A DNA stretch of 64,000 nt from contig NDFF03000382.1 in assembly GCA_002150815.3 (NCBI GenBank), positions 248,001-312,000 of the forward strand. Reading direction: 5' to 3'. A program made the position numbers and the translations under genes. This DNA comes from Grammothele lineata (lineage: Eukaryota; Basidiomycota; Agaricomycetes; Polyporales; Polyporaceae). A model generated the notes under the pieces. That model worked only from the letters and a program-made list of their open reading frames with translations. It had not been told where the DNA came from and did not search any database. Below are positions 10,762 through 21,966 of the stretch, piece after piece (the stretch's first letter is position 1; every line of letters begins with the position of its first letter).

Positions 10762-13700
10762 CTACCAATGACGTCTCAGCTGCCGCTTGATCGCCTCGTA
10801 TGCAGTTTTTGTTTCCGTGCGGCTAGGCTCCACCTCCGACAGGTACTGGTCCACTGCTTGGTCTATCCTATACACGGGGAACTCGTCACGAGCCGCCGCA
10901 GACTGTGGTCGTTTGGCCTCCTCAACCCAGTCGGTTAAAAGCACAGCGATGTCGGACGATATCGCCTGCACGTTGACTTGCTCGTTGAATGGCGGCACCT
11001 GTGAAATACAGTCAGTGAGGATCAAAACCAAGGAACACCTGAGGAACGCACCTGGGACTCATACATCTCATGCAAGATGTCCCAAACCTCGGGATACGGA
11101 ACACCGCACTGGAGTAGAATTCGCGAGGCCCAGCCATAAGGCACGTCACCTTTGTGTGCGAGCCCAAAGCGAACAAGAAGCGAGGCGACATGTTCTACGG
11201 TAACCCAGCATAAGGTGAAGGGGCATAACGAGCGTGATAGGTACTTACGCAAAGGAAAGGCGCTCTGTGAAGGGTAAAACCGTTGACCGAGCGGGATAAC
11301 TTTCCCGACTATACGGTCAGCAGCAACCTTCGCGTCAGCCCCCTCCACAGCTGTGGAACCCACTATTCAGGCTCAAGATCACGAGAGGCATTCAGGGCGA
11401 GGCTTACCTTCTTCGAAGATACGGTTCCAGATAGGACGAACAATGGACTCGTCGCGGTGTTCGGACACGTGGAGGATGAGTAATTTGATGACCGGGAGAT
11501 CGAGTGGGTTTGCATATAGCTGATACAGCTGCAGACGAGATTGTCATTGTACCACCGACATGTCAAGAGCATTGAACATGACACACCTCGGTGACGTTGT
11601 ACAGACGGTGGGACAGCGCCTTGAACCGTTCCGCGACATCTGGCTCCAGGTGACGTGGCAAAAGCGCATTGTACAATTCTAATTGGACTTGAGCAACCTC
11701 TAACTTCTCCTCGAGATCCGTAAGGAAGGCAATGGCTGTCTCATGCCTACCGCCGACGGAAACCGGATGGGACTTGGCATTGCTGACAGCAAGCGTCAGG
11801 TACTCCAGCCTTTGCTCCAGCGACAATCCAAACCTAAAGGATGATTAACGAATGAGTCAAGATAAACTTGATCAGAAACATACTCTGTAGACTCCGCTAG
11901 AACGGCAAGCACCTCGGCAGCGCGGAGTGGCTGGCCATCTTTGACGTAGAACTGCCAAAGGAGCTGGAACTTCTCGACTGTGACAGGCTCACGCCTGAGA
12001 TGTGCCTCCAGATACGCAGGCCGCATCTTCGTGATGTTGACTCAGATCGGTGACTTGATGAGGTATAGATCGACGTACCTCCAGAAGTTCGTCAGCCATT
12101 CCTCGACTGATGAGCCACTCATACAGCGTGGAATGGAACGTCTCGTCCTCGCTAGCAAACGCCAATTCATATGCGTGGCCTCTGACGGTTTCCGGATCAT
12201 CGAACTGAGCAGAATTTGACTTTCCAGGAACAGCACGCTCTTCGAAAACCGAGAGTGAATCAAGCACGAGTTCGTAGCACTGCCTGCGCTTCTCCCAAAA
12301 TTGCGCGCGGGAGTCGTTGGGAGGACAGCCCCCCATCCAATGTTCTTGTCCCTGGAGGTCGGTGTCGAAGACCTGTGCACAGTATAGGGGCAAATCAACA
12401 GCACCTGAAAGAGAACTATCGTAACTTCAATCAAAACGTTATCCATATCACATACCTTTCGCGTAGCTGAGCTGCTGGTAGTCTCCACAAATCTCTCGCA
12501 GCTTGTCGAACTCGAGATTGCGAGCACCCTTCATGAATAATCTATCGAAAACTCTGAGATTTGGAGTACTGTCAAAGTACTGGGCGTCACATACCGTAGA
12601 GACTCTCCTAGCCAGGATTGACGCTCTACCGGACTGCGAGTCTCCACTGCTTTGCGAACGTTTTCCCTGGCCTAGGAGCACGGTTAGGATAGGGTTGTTG
12701 ATCACGGCTATGGCGGCTTGCCTTGTATAACATGACATCATCCGTACTACAGAAGGATCCGCAGCGCTGTTGCAGTACTTCGCTGACAGTGTCTACCTGC
12801 AGAATAGTCAGATCGAGACCAATGTACTACCGAATGCACGTACACTGATTTGCTGACCGATCTGTTGGTTGATGATGACGTTGACGAGCGAACGCGAGGC
12901 AGTGACGCCCTTGTCTGCGGTAATGAGGTCCTCGAAACTGAGCGCGCTAACAAGCCTCTGGACCTCGGCTTCGCAGCTGAGAAAGACAAGCATTCATTTA
13001 CACAAAGTCACAACCTGATGATATAAAAGTGACATACTGAGAGATAAGTTCACCGAGCTTGTGGTCGCTGAGAAGCAATATAAATGAGATCGCTTCGATT
13101 GTCCGTGCAAGGAGGCTGAGCAATTGTGACACCGAGATTTGCTCTGCCTGCAAAGAGACCTGATGAACGAGCGCTCCAGTCGACCGCTTCCTGTAAATTT
13201 ACCTTCCACGCTTCTTGTTCATTGACCGAAGCGGAGCGCGCCCCCGTATGTTCTCCCGGAGCAGAGTGAAACAGGTAAGGGTTAGTGTCAAGCAGCTCTT
13301 TGAGTGCAAACAAGTTTTTCTGTGCAGTGACCAATACGTCTTCGGGGACATTCAGATCTTGCAAGCCATTGCTTCTAGATACTGGATAAGCTTCGCGGTG
13401 CGGAATATGCATCGGATGAACACACCCAGCCTTCGTGATCTGTGCTTTCCAAAAAGGCCGTACAAGGCGAGCGAAGTACAAGGCCAGACCTTCTCTCCGG
13501 CCACTGAACGTTGCCGTCCCGGAGCCCTCGCCTGAGCAGTCAGGTCAATACACCATACACCAAGAAACACGAGGGATGACTGACTCGTCCCGTAGGTCAC
13601 TCGCTCTGACCAGGTCGGACGCTCGCCAAAGTCGTAGAATGCCTGCCTTGCGACGGCCGCCAACTCGGGGCTGACACGGCCCAGCGCACCTACCGCGGAT

Positions 13701-15857
13701 TGTTCCATCGGGTCGAGGAAGGTATTCCCGCTCGCGATCGCTAGAAGCATTGCACACGTCTGATCGCGGCCATAGCTGTACACGGTCAGTCAGTGAGCAA
13801 ACCAGAGATTAGAGAATTTGCCAGTACCTGTCCCTGAATGAGATGAGTGACTGAGCATTCCCTTCCACTTGAAATTCTTCAATGACGTCTTTGAGAGCGT
13901 CGATTGCCCTTCGCTTGACTATCCAGTGCAGACCGCCATTATTCAGGATGATGTATTGCTTAGCTGGTTCGGAGACTTGTGTCGAAAGTTCATTGGTGAC
14001 GAGAGGAACTGGGGAATTGGTGGGTGCAGAGGTCCCTAATGCATACTTGGACCGAGGAGCAGGCGCAATACCCCATGTATTTCCCGCGATCGGGAGCAGC
14101 GTCGCGCGCTCCGTAAGCGGCACTCGACTAGAGCCTGGAGCGGCGCCATACGTCGGATTACCGTACTGTGGCGCTGAGGGCTGAACCGGTGGAGCGTGCA
14201 ACTGGCCCAGCGAGGCGATTTGGGTCAGGTCGGGCGCCATGGCTAGGATATAATCCGTATCGGCAATTTCTGCGCTCTGGACCGCCAGTGTAACACCTAG
14301 ATCATAGCAAGAAATGAACAGGTTCGAGAGGATGAACGGTCGAGGTGGAGTTGCTTGAGGTTGACCTATGCCATAGCCTGCATGGGCGTCCTGGAAAGGG
14401 CGCCTCTGCTCGTCAGGATGGATGAGATTGGGAGGTGGAAGGCGAACGTGAACGAGGGTGAGTGGACGCATGCTTGTGGAGGGAGCGGAGCTCCAGTGGC
14501 CATATCCCATTCCGTAAGAAGAGGGGGAGAAGTATAGTCGTACGCCGTTCGCAGTAAATGCCACGAGCTGAACGCCCGTACGTGACTCGCTAGGGCTGAT
14601 GACGTGCAAAGAAATGATGCTGAAAGTCTGCGGTGCGAGAGCCGGAGACCCGGGAACCTTGTCTTGGGCCGACTTGTAAAGATTGGAGATAGTTTGTACA
14701 TGTTGGACGTGCTTGTCACCGTTTGTGCGCCATATGGAGATATTGTTGTTCGCGGTGAGAGAATAGAAGCAATTTCTCGCCGGGTCAGAGACCAAAGTCA
14801 TGATCCTGTCTGTAAGTAGTTTAGCTGAGCTAGAAAGAGGACGGAACTGAGAGCACACCTTCCGCACTGGAAGAGCCGAGCCGAGGCAGAAGACTCTGCA
14901 TACCGCCTACCGAATGGTTGACTAGCTGCACCCGCTTCCCAAACCAGCCCTCCTTCTCTTGATAGTGCAATTCGTACAAGTGGCCATCTTGAGAGCCGCA
15001 CATGAATATGCGGCCGTCTGGGGTACCGACAACAGAGGACATCTCAACATCGACCTGAACGGACATGTCGGTGGCGTACAGCTTGATATCTTTGCGAGTT
15101 TGATTGTTCGGCCCTGGAACAGAGTGTGTCGACACGCCGATGAGAAGGACCGTCAAAGGCGTGCAAATAACCAACAGAGACGTGATCTCGTCAATGAATA
15201 CCCCAGGCTTAGGCTTGACAAGAGCGACTTGGGTGATCACGTCTGGCTGGTCGACATAGGAGCTTAGCTCTTGACTATTCCGCGTGTCAGTCACGTCACC
15301 AGCTTTATAAGGATATAGCGACATTACCCATCCACGTAGTCCCATAAAAACAGGTTGTGGTCAATGGCAATCCAGACACGCTCAATCTCCGGCAGCAGCC
15401 CCATGTGCGTGGCGAGGTTCGTGGCTAACGGCGTTTTGTGACTACGCGCCGAAGGGAAGTCTCGTACTACTCACTGTTGTAATACTGCCACAATCCTTCC
15501 GGAATACCAATGTGCCTTCTCTTTTGGAAAGGGGTGCGGTAGTCATCGGGGAACACAGTGTAGGTGGCGGATGATGGTACGCCTGCTGCACTGGAGGTCA
15601 GCGACGCGTAGGACTTCCCTGTTTCTGAACTCACACATCGTGTCTCCCAGGTCTGGCACTATCTGTGAGTCCTTCACCAGTTGTTCTTGTAAGACGCGAC
15701 TCGCGATCTGCAGGGCCGGGAGGTCCAGGACCGGCGCGGGCTTAGACGCGACTTGGGCCTGTTTGAGTTTACTGCCATTTGCTGACGCGTATAAAGGCGC
15801 AGGAGCGGAGGTCGACGCGAGGTTTTGCGGTGCAGCGAGAGACGACCGGAAGGCCAT
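10762..15857 (-). CDS. NUP155: Nucleoporin of the Nup155/Nup157/Nup170 family
   Basis: A long reverse gene with roughly fifteen short introns. It starts at [12 protein letters not shown] and ends in [12 protein letters not shown]. The first half is the beta-propeller: [20 protein letters not shown], the [11 protein letters not shown] block, [17 protein letters not shown], then [33 protein letters not shown] and [20 protein letters not shown]. Linker and alpha-solenoid follow, including [36 protein letters not shown] and [10 protein letters not shown]. These are characteristic of the inner-ring scaffold nucleoporin Nup155 (yeast Nup157/Nup170), which anchors the pore to the membrane and organises the inner ring. 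A Pro-rich insert ([18 protein letters not shown]) lies in the propeller. Exon borders in the solenoid (10.8-13.8 kb) were not all fixed. It is divergent from the kinase gene, with only about 170 bp between start codons. Confidence 0.93.
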
Positions 15858-16027
15858 GGTTGGCCGGAGAGGATGGCGGCGAAAGAGCAAGACTTGGGCT
15901 CGAACCAGCGCTGCTCTCAGGCTCGATCATGTCGCCTACGCGCGCGACTTTTCTACTTCGCGCACCGCGCGCCTCAACGCATCAGCCTTGTCTCTCCTCT
16001 TGTTCTTCGTTCTCTATTGTTCGCACC

Positions 16028-17510
16028 ATGTCTGGCGTCGCAGGCCCTTCCACGCCTTCACGCAAACGATCTCGTTGGGACGTCGAAGAAGATAACGTCT
16101 CTCCAATAGAGAAGCCGCAATTGAAGCGTCGCTCCAAACCTAAGCCTACGACGCCCGAAGAGGTTAACACACCAGATCGCGCCGCAACCCCTACGTTGTC
16201 TCATAGCATTGCAAAGCCATCGAGACCCTCCCACAGCATCTTCGTGCCCCCAAGGACGGCGCATCCACCACTACTCCCCTCGCGCTCTGTCTACTGTTAT
16301 GAGAGGCTGAACTCGATCGAAGAAGGGTCCTACGGTGTAGTGTTTCGAGCGCGGGACAAGGAGACGGGAGATATCGTTGCGTTGAAGAAACTGAAATTAG
16401 AAGAGGAGAAACACGGCTTTCCCATTACTGCGCTACGGGAGATCAACGCGCTCAAGGTATGCAAGCATGAGAACGTCGTCGGAATACGAGAGGTGGTGGT
16501 CGGGGACACGTTAACTCAGTATGTTGACCCATCCTCGCCCCGTGGCAACGTACTCATTGCTGTCCAGGGTTTTCATTGTCATGGACTTCATAGAGCATGA
16601 CCTCAAGACCCTGCTCAGCGTTATGCCTTCGCCTTTCTTGCAATCTGAGGTCAAGACCTTGTTGTTGCAGCTTTTATCGGCTGTGGCCCACTGCCACGAG
16701 CGTTGGATCCTCCACCGTGACCTTAAGACCAGTAACCTGCTTATGAACAATCGGGGAACGATCAAAGTCGCTGATTTCGGGCTGGCGCGTCGGTATGGAG
16801 ATCCAGTCGGGGTGGGCGGTCTGACCCAGCTGGTGGTCACTTTGTGGTATCGGTATGTACGATATAGCCTGTGTACTACGAAGTCCACACTTTCAATCCA
16901 TCCTGCACCGTGTACAGTGCCCCAGAGATTCTCATGGGTGCCACCACATATTCCACAGCCGTCGACTTGTGGTCAGTTGGGTGCATCTTCGCGGAGCTGC
17001 TCTTGAATGAGCCGCTTTTCCAAGCCAAAGGGGAAATAGAGATGATCTCCATGATCTTCAAGCTCCTTGGGCCTCCTACCAGTCAAACTTGGCCTGACTA
17101 TAACAAAATGCCGCTGGCGAAGACCATTACCCTCCCTGCCCCTCATCCACCACAGTTGCGTCAGAAGTTTCCTTATATCACCATCTCTGGCATCGACTTG
17201 CTATCTCGCTTGCTTGCATATGACCCCGAAGAGAGGATTACCGCTGAGGAAGCTCTGAAGCACCCGTACTTCAGGCGAGTGTTGCGAGCTGCGTTTGTAG
17301 AAGTCGTCTAACAACACAGCCAGTGAGTCTCCGCTACCCAAGCACCCCGATCTATTTGGGTCTTTCCCATCTGCTGCTGCGGGAGAGAAGTGAGTCGATT
17401 GCCCATACGTCTCGTTGTCGTAGCTAACGGCACGCAGACGAAGGAAGCCGGACAGTCCTTCAGCGCCCGTCCGAGCAGCGGACTACAAGCTACTGACGGA
17501 TTTCGACTGA
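16028..17510 (+). CDS. Cyclin-dependent kinase of the CDK10/CDK11 (PITSLRE-like) group
   Basis: Exons 16028-16518, 16568-16852, 16918-17274, 17324-17389 and 17438-17510 give 423 residues. A disordered basic N-terminus with KRSRWD is followed by a full kinase domain. It has [12 protein letters not shown] (Gly-rich loop), [11 protein letters not shown] (Lys), [13 protein letters not shown] (PSTAIRE helix), [10 protein letters not shown] (catalytic loop), [25 protein letters not shown] (activation segment) and [14 protein letters not shown]. The C-terminus [13 protein letters not shown] is basic. The cyclin-binding helix reads PITALRE, but the GF before it, [14 protein letters not shown] and the PLPKHPDLF tail resemble CDK11, a kinase of transcription and splicing. 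Exon 3 ends in a probable GC donor (see the intron entry). An upstream in-frame ATG exists, but CACCATGTC at 16028 is a better start. Confidence 0.9.
17275..17323 (+). other. Probable GC-AG intron in the CDK11-like gene
   Basis: Exon 3 ends HPYF-AG and exon 4 begins T-GAG-TCT-CCG. The only splice that links HPYFSESPLP in frame uses donor AG|GCGAGT and acceptor CCAG|TGAG. The 49-bp intron has a CTAAC branch site 15 bp before the acceptor. The alternative GT donor at cga|gtg leaves no acceptor in the right phase. Confidence 0.75.
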
Positions 17511-17625
17511 AGGTTCTTCCTGAATTGAAGTATACAGATATTTGCGTTACGTGGACATTGTGTGCCATTCGCGACGTAGGAATAGCAAGCGTCGCCATAG
17601 TACTAGTACAAGATTAATCATCTTT

Positions 17626-19546
17626 CTACGAAATAGTTGGCAATCCTTCCTCGTCCTTGAACGAATTCAACAGTTCCCGCATCCTCATGAATCTATGCCT
17701 CGTCCGCTCCGGATCCCCGCACCCATCATAAAACTCCTGTACTTCTTCCACCGTGAAGCGGTAGTCTCGAGCGATAGCCCGGATTGCGTGATCAATTGGA
17801 TGCAAACCGTTCTCTGACGGACTACAAAGCACTTTAGCGAGCGAAGTCCATCGACGACAGGTGGGCCTTACCTCGAACGCGCTCTTTTGTTCGGTCCTTC
17901 TTCCTCCTCCGCCTTGCGTTTGGCCCAAGCGGGCGGTGGTGCATTGCCTTCACGAATTTGCCATTCCTCATCGTCTTCCATTTCCTCTTCCCGGCGTTCT
18001 GTGGCAGGATTCATGGGTACCGATGCTGGTGTGGGAGCAGGCGCCGGAGGGGCAGGGACGGGCATCTGGTGAAACACAGATGCTTGAGGCGCATACATGA
18101 CAGGATTGAATGTATCGCTGGGCCCACCGACGGTGCCTATCATCCCCTGTAGGGGTGGCATACCGACCGGTATCGAGACAGAATAATCCACAGTATTGAG
18201 GCCAGATGGACCGGCAACAGGTTCACTCCCGTCTATCTCGCTGGCGTTGCGTTTCCTCCGAGGACGTTTCGGCTTCTCCTCGGGTTTCCGGACGTAGCCA
18301 TACTGACCCTTCTCACCATGGGCAGGCTTCTTCTGGTCGACAATCTCGGCGATCTTCACGTCTAGCCGGGTTGCATTCTTTTTGTAACGTTCTCTCCATG
18401 ATTGCCAGGTGTGACGCGTTACCCAAGAATACTCGGGATCTTCGGACTGGAGGAGATGAGCACTGCATTGTGAAAGCAAAACGGAAGAACCATACCATCT
18501 CACATAATTGTTGGTATAATCTGTTGCCGGTCCTACCGCCCGTCTCCTTGTACGGGATTTTGGCAGCGATCCACTTGCAGAGATTCTCTTCATCATGTTC
18601 AGTGAACTGTGTTCGTCTTCAGAACCAAAATTAGCATAGTGCGGAAAACACCAAGTATTGTGTTGACGTACTCTTCACCGGGCCGGCGCCCGCCAGGGTT
18701 TTTATAAACAACAGGTGTATATATCACCTGACCCTTCTCGATACACTTTTTGACCCAGAGGTACGACTCAACGAACTTGTCCGGGTCTCCCTGATATGTC
18801 TTTACGAGATGCTGAAACATCTCGGTGTTCGGGTCGGCCAAAATGACGCGCGCAGATTGTGCGCTCGCAGTAGGGTCACCACCGGAATGCTGCAAGCGTA
18901 CAGTAAACACATGTTTCGTCTTGACCACCGCACCTAAGTCATCGCGCCTGTTGCAGTCCGACACGCTCCTCAACCCCGAGGGCCAACTGCTCCCACATGC
19001 AAGAGACACTATCAAAGTCGCGAACTCACCATGATGCGCGTAGAGAGGGCGGCTCGGACGTTAACGTTCGCGATGCTCGAGTCGATATGCATACGGATCG
19101 GCTGCCCCTCGTGGGTGAAGATCTGCTTCAACAGCATCCCTGATATCTTGCATGCTTCAACGTAGGTGTACGGCACGAAGTACCTCTCTGGACGGTCGGG
19201 AGCCGTCCAGCATAGCCGGAGACGCTCCTCCTCCGGCGTGCCGGACTGGACAAGGATGAAACCTGCACGCGGAACCTTAGACTCGACTCGGCCACCCAGC
19301 GCCTTTGGACGAGAGTGAGCAGGCGAAGCACGATTCATGCGCGTGAGTGTACGCGCGAAAAACGGTGGAAGGAGTGCACGCACTGCTATTGTCTCGCACA
19401 CCTCTGTCTGTACCTCCTGCGGGATGTCTTTTTGAATAAAGAACTTGACCGCCATACCATTGGCATCCTGGAATATCGGCTGGGCCGTTTGCACACGTCA
19501 GCCGCGCTGGTCGAGTCGGGGCATTGAGCAAGATGATGTCTACCAT
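17626..19546 (-). CDS. RAP1: Rap1-like telomere protein (BRCT-like, Rap1 Myb and C-terminal domains)
   Basis: A reverse multi-exon gene. The first coding exon is probably only the ATG (19546-19544), spliced through a 64-bp intron with a CTGAC branch site to PIFQDANGMAVKFFIQKDI. The N-terminal module (ALGGRVESK, GFILVQSGTPEEE, RYFVPYTYVEACK) has the layout of the Rap1 BRCT domain. Further on comes VESYLWVKKCIEKGQVIYT, a second BRCT-like edge, then FTEHDEENLCKWIAAKIP and YSWVTRHTWQSWRERYKKN, a typical Rap1-type Myb domain. Then follow a basic PKRPRRKR stretch and a Pro/Ala-rich linker. The end contains IDHAIRAIARDYRFTVEEV, a helical C-terminal module. Rap1 proteins sit on telomeres through shelterin-type partners and control silencing and length. 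Family assignment is good; DNA binding by this protein is not shown. Confidence 0.8.
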
Positions 19547-19591
19547 GTTCGACCGTTTGCGGAAGAGAAGGGTCGGAGGTAACCTTGCCTG

Positions 19592-19707
19592 GGGGTTAGA
19601 GTTTGGTTTATGTGATGTCGGGGTTAGGGTTTTTGAACTCCAGAGGCGCCCGTTCGGACCGAGCACTCCGCATCTTGACTCAAATAACCATGAATGTCTA
19701 ACCCTGA
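19592..19707. promoter_or_regulatory. Three telomere-repeat-like motifs upstream of the Rap1-like gene
   Basis: GGGGTTAGAG begins at 19592, GGGGTTAGGGTTT covers 19620-19632, and CTAACCCT (the reverse complement AGGGTTAG) covers 19698-19705. All lie 45-165 bp upstream of the Rap1-like start on the reverse strand, in the 304-bp gap between it and the next gene. TTAGGG is the telomere repeat of most basidiomycetes. These are interstitial single units, not a tract, so a regulatory role is an inference. Confidence 0.45.
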
Positions 19708-19850
19708 AACGTCGATTGTTGTGCAGCATTCAAACAAGCTACGACAGTGCCCTGTAGGCCAAAGGTTGCATGTTGTTGGATAAAGATGACGCAGTAGGGA
19801 TACATGGATGGCATTATGCACACACGAAAGTATACGAGAAACGAAGGGCA

Positions 19851-21691
19851 TCACGGCAGGACTTTTCCAGGATTCATGATGCCGTTCGGGTCGAACAACG
19901 CCTTGATCCTCTTCATCAACTCGATACTCGTAGAATTCTTCGAGTATTGCAGCGCGTGCGTCTTCATCACACCGATGCCGTGTTCGGCTGAGATGGAACC
20001 CTTGTAGGACGCTGATATTTCATTGAGCTTCTTTGAATTCCAACGACGGAACGCGGTACTGACCGACAAGCTCATAAACGAAGGGCTCCAACGCAGCCTC
20101 AATCTCCGGCGTATATGCAGCAGCAACAACGTTCAGGTGAAGATTGCCTATGTGGTCATAAGGATATACACGAGATAGACATTTGCCGCCAAACTCACTG
20201 TCTCCGACATGGCCATAACCAACTACGTATTTGACCGCATCTTCGCGCAATAAGCCCTTCTGCTTCAAGTGTTCCTTGGTCTTATCCACGACTTCCTGGA
20301 ATTTTGGCAATGGGACCGAAATGTCATACTTGTACGCCTTGCCCTCTTTTGATACAGCCTCTGTTAGCCCTTCGCGGATGGCCCACAGAGCCGAGAACTG
20401 AGCGGGAGAATTCGACATAACGCCAGTATTGATCAGTGGCACCTCTGCGTCCATCAAGCTCTCCACTAGATGGTTCAATTTCTACGATATTCGTCAACCC
20501 CAATACATTCAACAGTATAAGGAGAACAAACCTCTTCGTCGTGCTCTCGCTTTCCGCCGCTGGTCTCCACCAGAACGAAACATTCCGCGCCCTCGACATC
20601 TTGAGGATCGAGCGCACGGCCCTGTCCATGTTTGATGGCCAGATCATACACCGTCCGGTCCATAAACTCGAAGGCGGAGAGAATCTCGGACAATTGCTTT
20701 TTAACTTCCTTGAACAGTGGTTGCACATTGTCGAACTTTGGTAAAGCGAGCATAACGTTATTCGACGCCTGTGGCGCCGGTGCGGCGAGAATAGAAACGC
20801 CGGTCACAACGCCCAGAGTCCCTTCAGCACCAATGAAGAGCTGCTTCAAATCATACCCTGAAAGGCGATGATTTATTGAAAATTAACCTCGTACATGGTT
20901 GGCAATACGACGCACCCGTGTTGTCTTTCCGAAGTGATGTGAGCTGGTCAAGAATGGTTCCATCAGGGAGAACAACTTCCAAGCCGAGAACAGTGCCGTG
21001 TAAAGAGCCGTAACGAAGCAAGCGGAGACCGCCAGCGTTTGTTGAAACGTTACCGCCAATTTGACAGCTTGAGGGGAGCTGAGTGTACGTTCCAAGCAAA
21101 CAAAGACTCTACGCACGTTCCCTTCGCTCCCAGATCTAGTGGAACGATGTGGTCATGGGGTGCCAAATAGTCCGATAGCGATTGAAGGATGCACCCGGCA
21201 TCCGCAACCAAAATCCCTACAAAGTCTCGTGAGCTTAATACGTGCGTGGCATAGGCTATGAACACACCAGAAACGTCATCAAAAGAGCGGACCTTGGTCA
21301 TACTTGCCAGACTCAAGATGAGCTCATCTTTAATGGGCACACCACCCCCAACCAAGCCTGTGTTCCCTCCTTGCGGAACGATGCCTATCCGGCGCTGGTT
21401 GCACCACTTCACAATCTCGCTGACCTCCTGCGTGGTGCGAGGTTTGAGGACTGTGGTGGATTTGCCGTGGTATTTGTTCATCCAATCATTGTTGAAAGGT
21501 TCAAGCTCAGCGGATGGCGTAGTGGAGGGAGATAGAGTGGACAGGATGGACGTGGGAGGGAGGATTTTGGCGAAGTGGGCGAGGTCCTCCTCAGTTACAG
21601 AGTTGAGCCCGGTTAGCCCAGCGGGACTGTGCGACCAACGCCGCGGTGTGCGTAGGAAGGCTCTCCGGACAAGCTGGCGTTGGAGAGACAT
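19851..21691 (-). CDS. D-2-hydroxyglutarate dehydrogenase, mitochondrial (FAD-linked oxidase family)
   Basis: A reverse gene of about six exons from [20 protein letters not shown], a basic mitochondrial-type leader, to NPGKVLP. The PCMH-type FAD domain shows [51 protein letters not shown] and [14 protein letters not shown]. The C-terminal substrate/metal domain shows [16 protein letters not shown] and [20 protein letters not shown]. These motifs are shared by D-2-hydroxyglutarate dehydrogenase (yeast Dld2/Dld3) and D-lactate dehydrogenase; the RYG and NLHLNV context and the length favour the former. The enzyme oxidises D-2-hydroxyglutarate to 2-oxoglutarate in mitochondria and passes electrons on. 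A true D-lactate dehydrogenase cannot be fully excluded. It is divergent from the WD40 gene. Confidence 0.9.
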
Positions 21692-21966
21692 CCTGGGGGC
21701 AAAGCGAGAGCTGGAGCACTAGCTAGACAGGGCGAAAGAAGCAGCTCGGCCGTGGGGCGCGCCGTGTTCGTGCCACAACCAGCGGGGTCCCGGGCCGCGG
21801 CCTGAAGTGGGCCTAAATCTGAGGCACCTCTGCGCGTCGCGCGTGAAGTTGGATGTCTAACTCCGATTTGAACAAGAGGTTCTGCACTGGTTCCTCAGAA
21901 CTAAGCCGTCGCTCTTTCGTGCTCCAGCCGCCGCTCTAACTCGCCTTCTGTCTGGCTAGACGCTCT

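Noticed and set aside
16028..17510. Calling the kinase CDK9 from its PITALRE helix
   Set aside because: The rest of the kinase domain and the tail resemble CDK10/CDK11; a single helix motif is not enough.
19592..19707. Interstitial telomere tract or chromosome end
   Set aside because: Only three isolated units exist and both flanks are ordinary genes, so this is not a telomere; kept only as a promoter observation.
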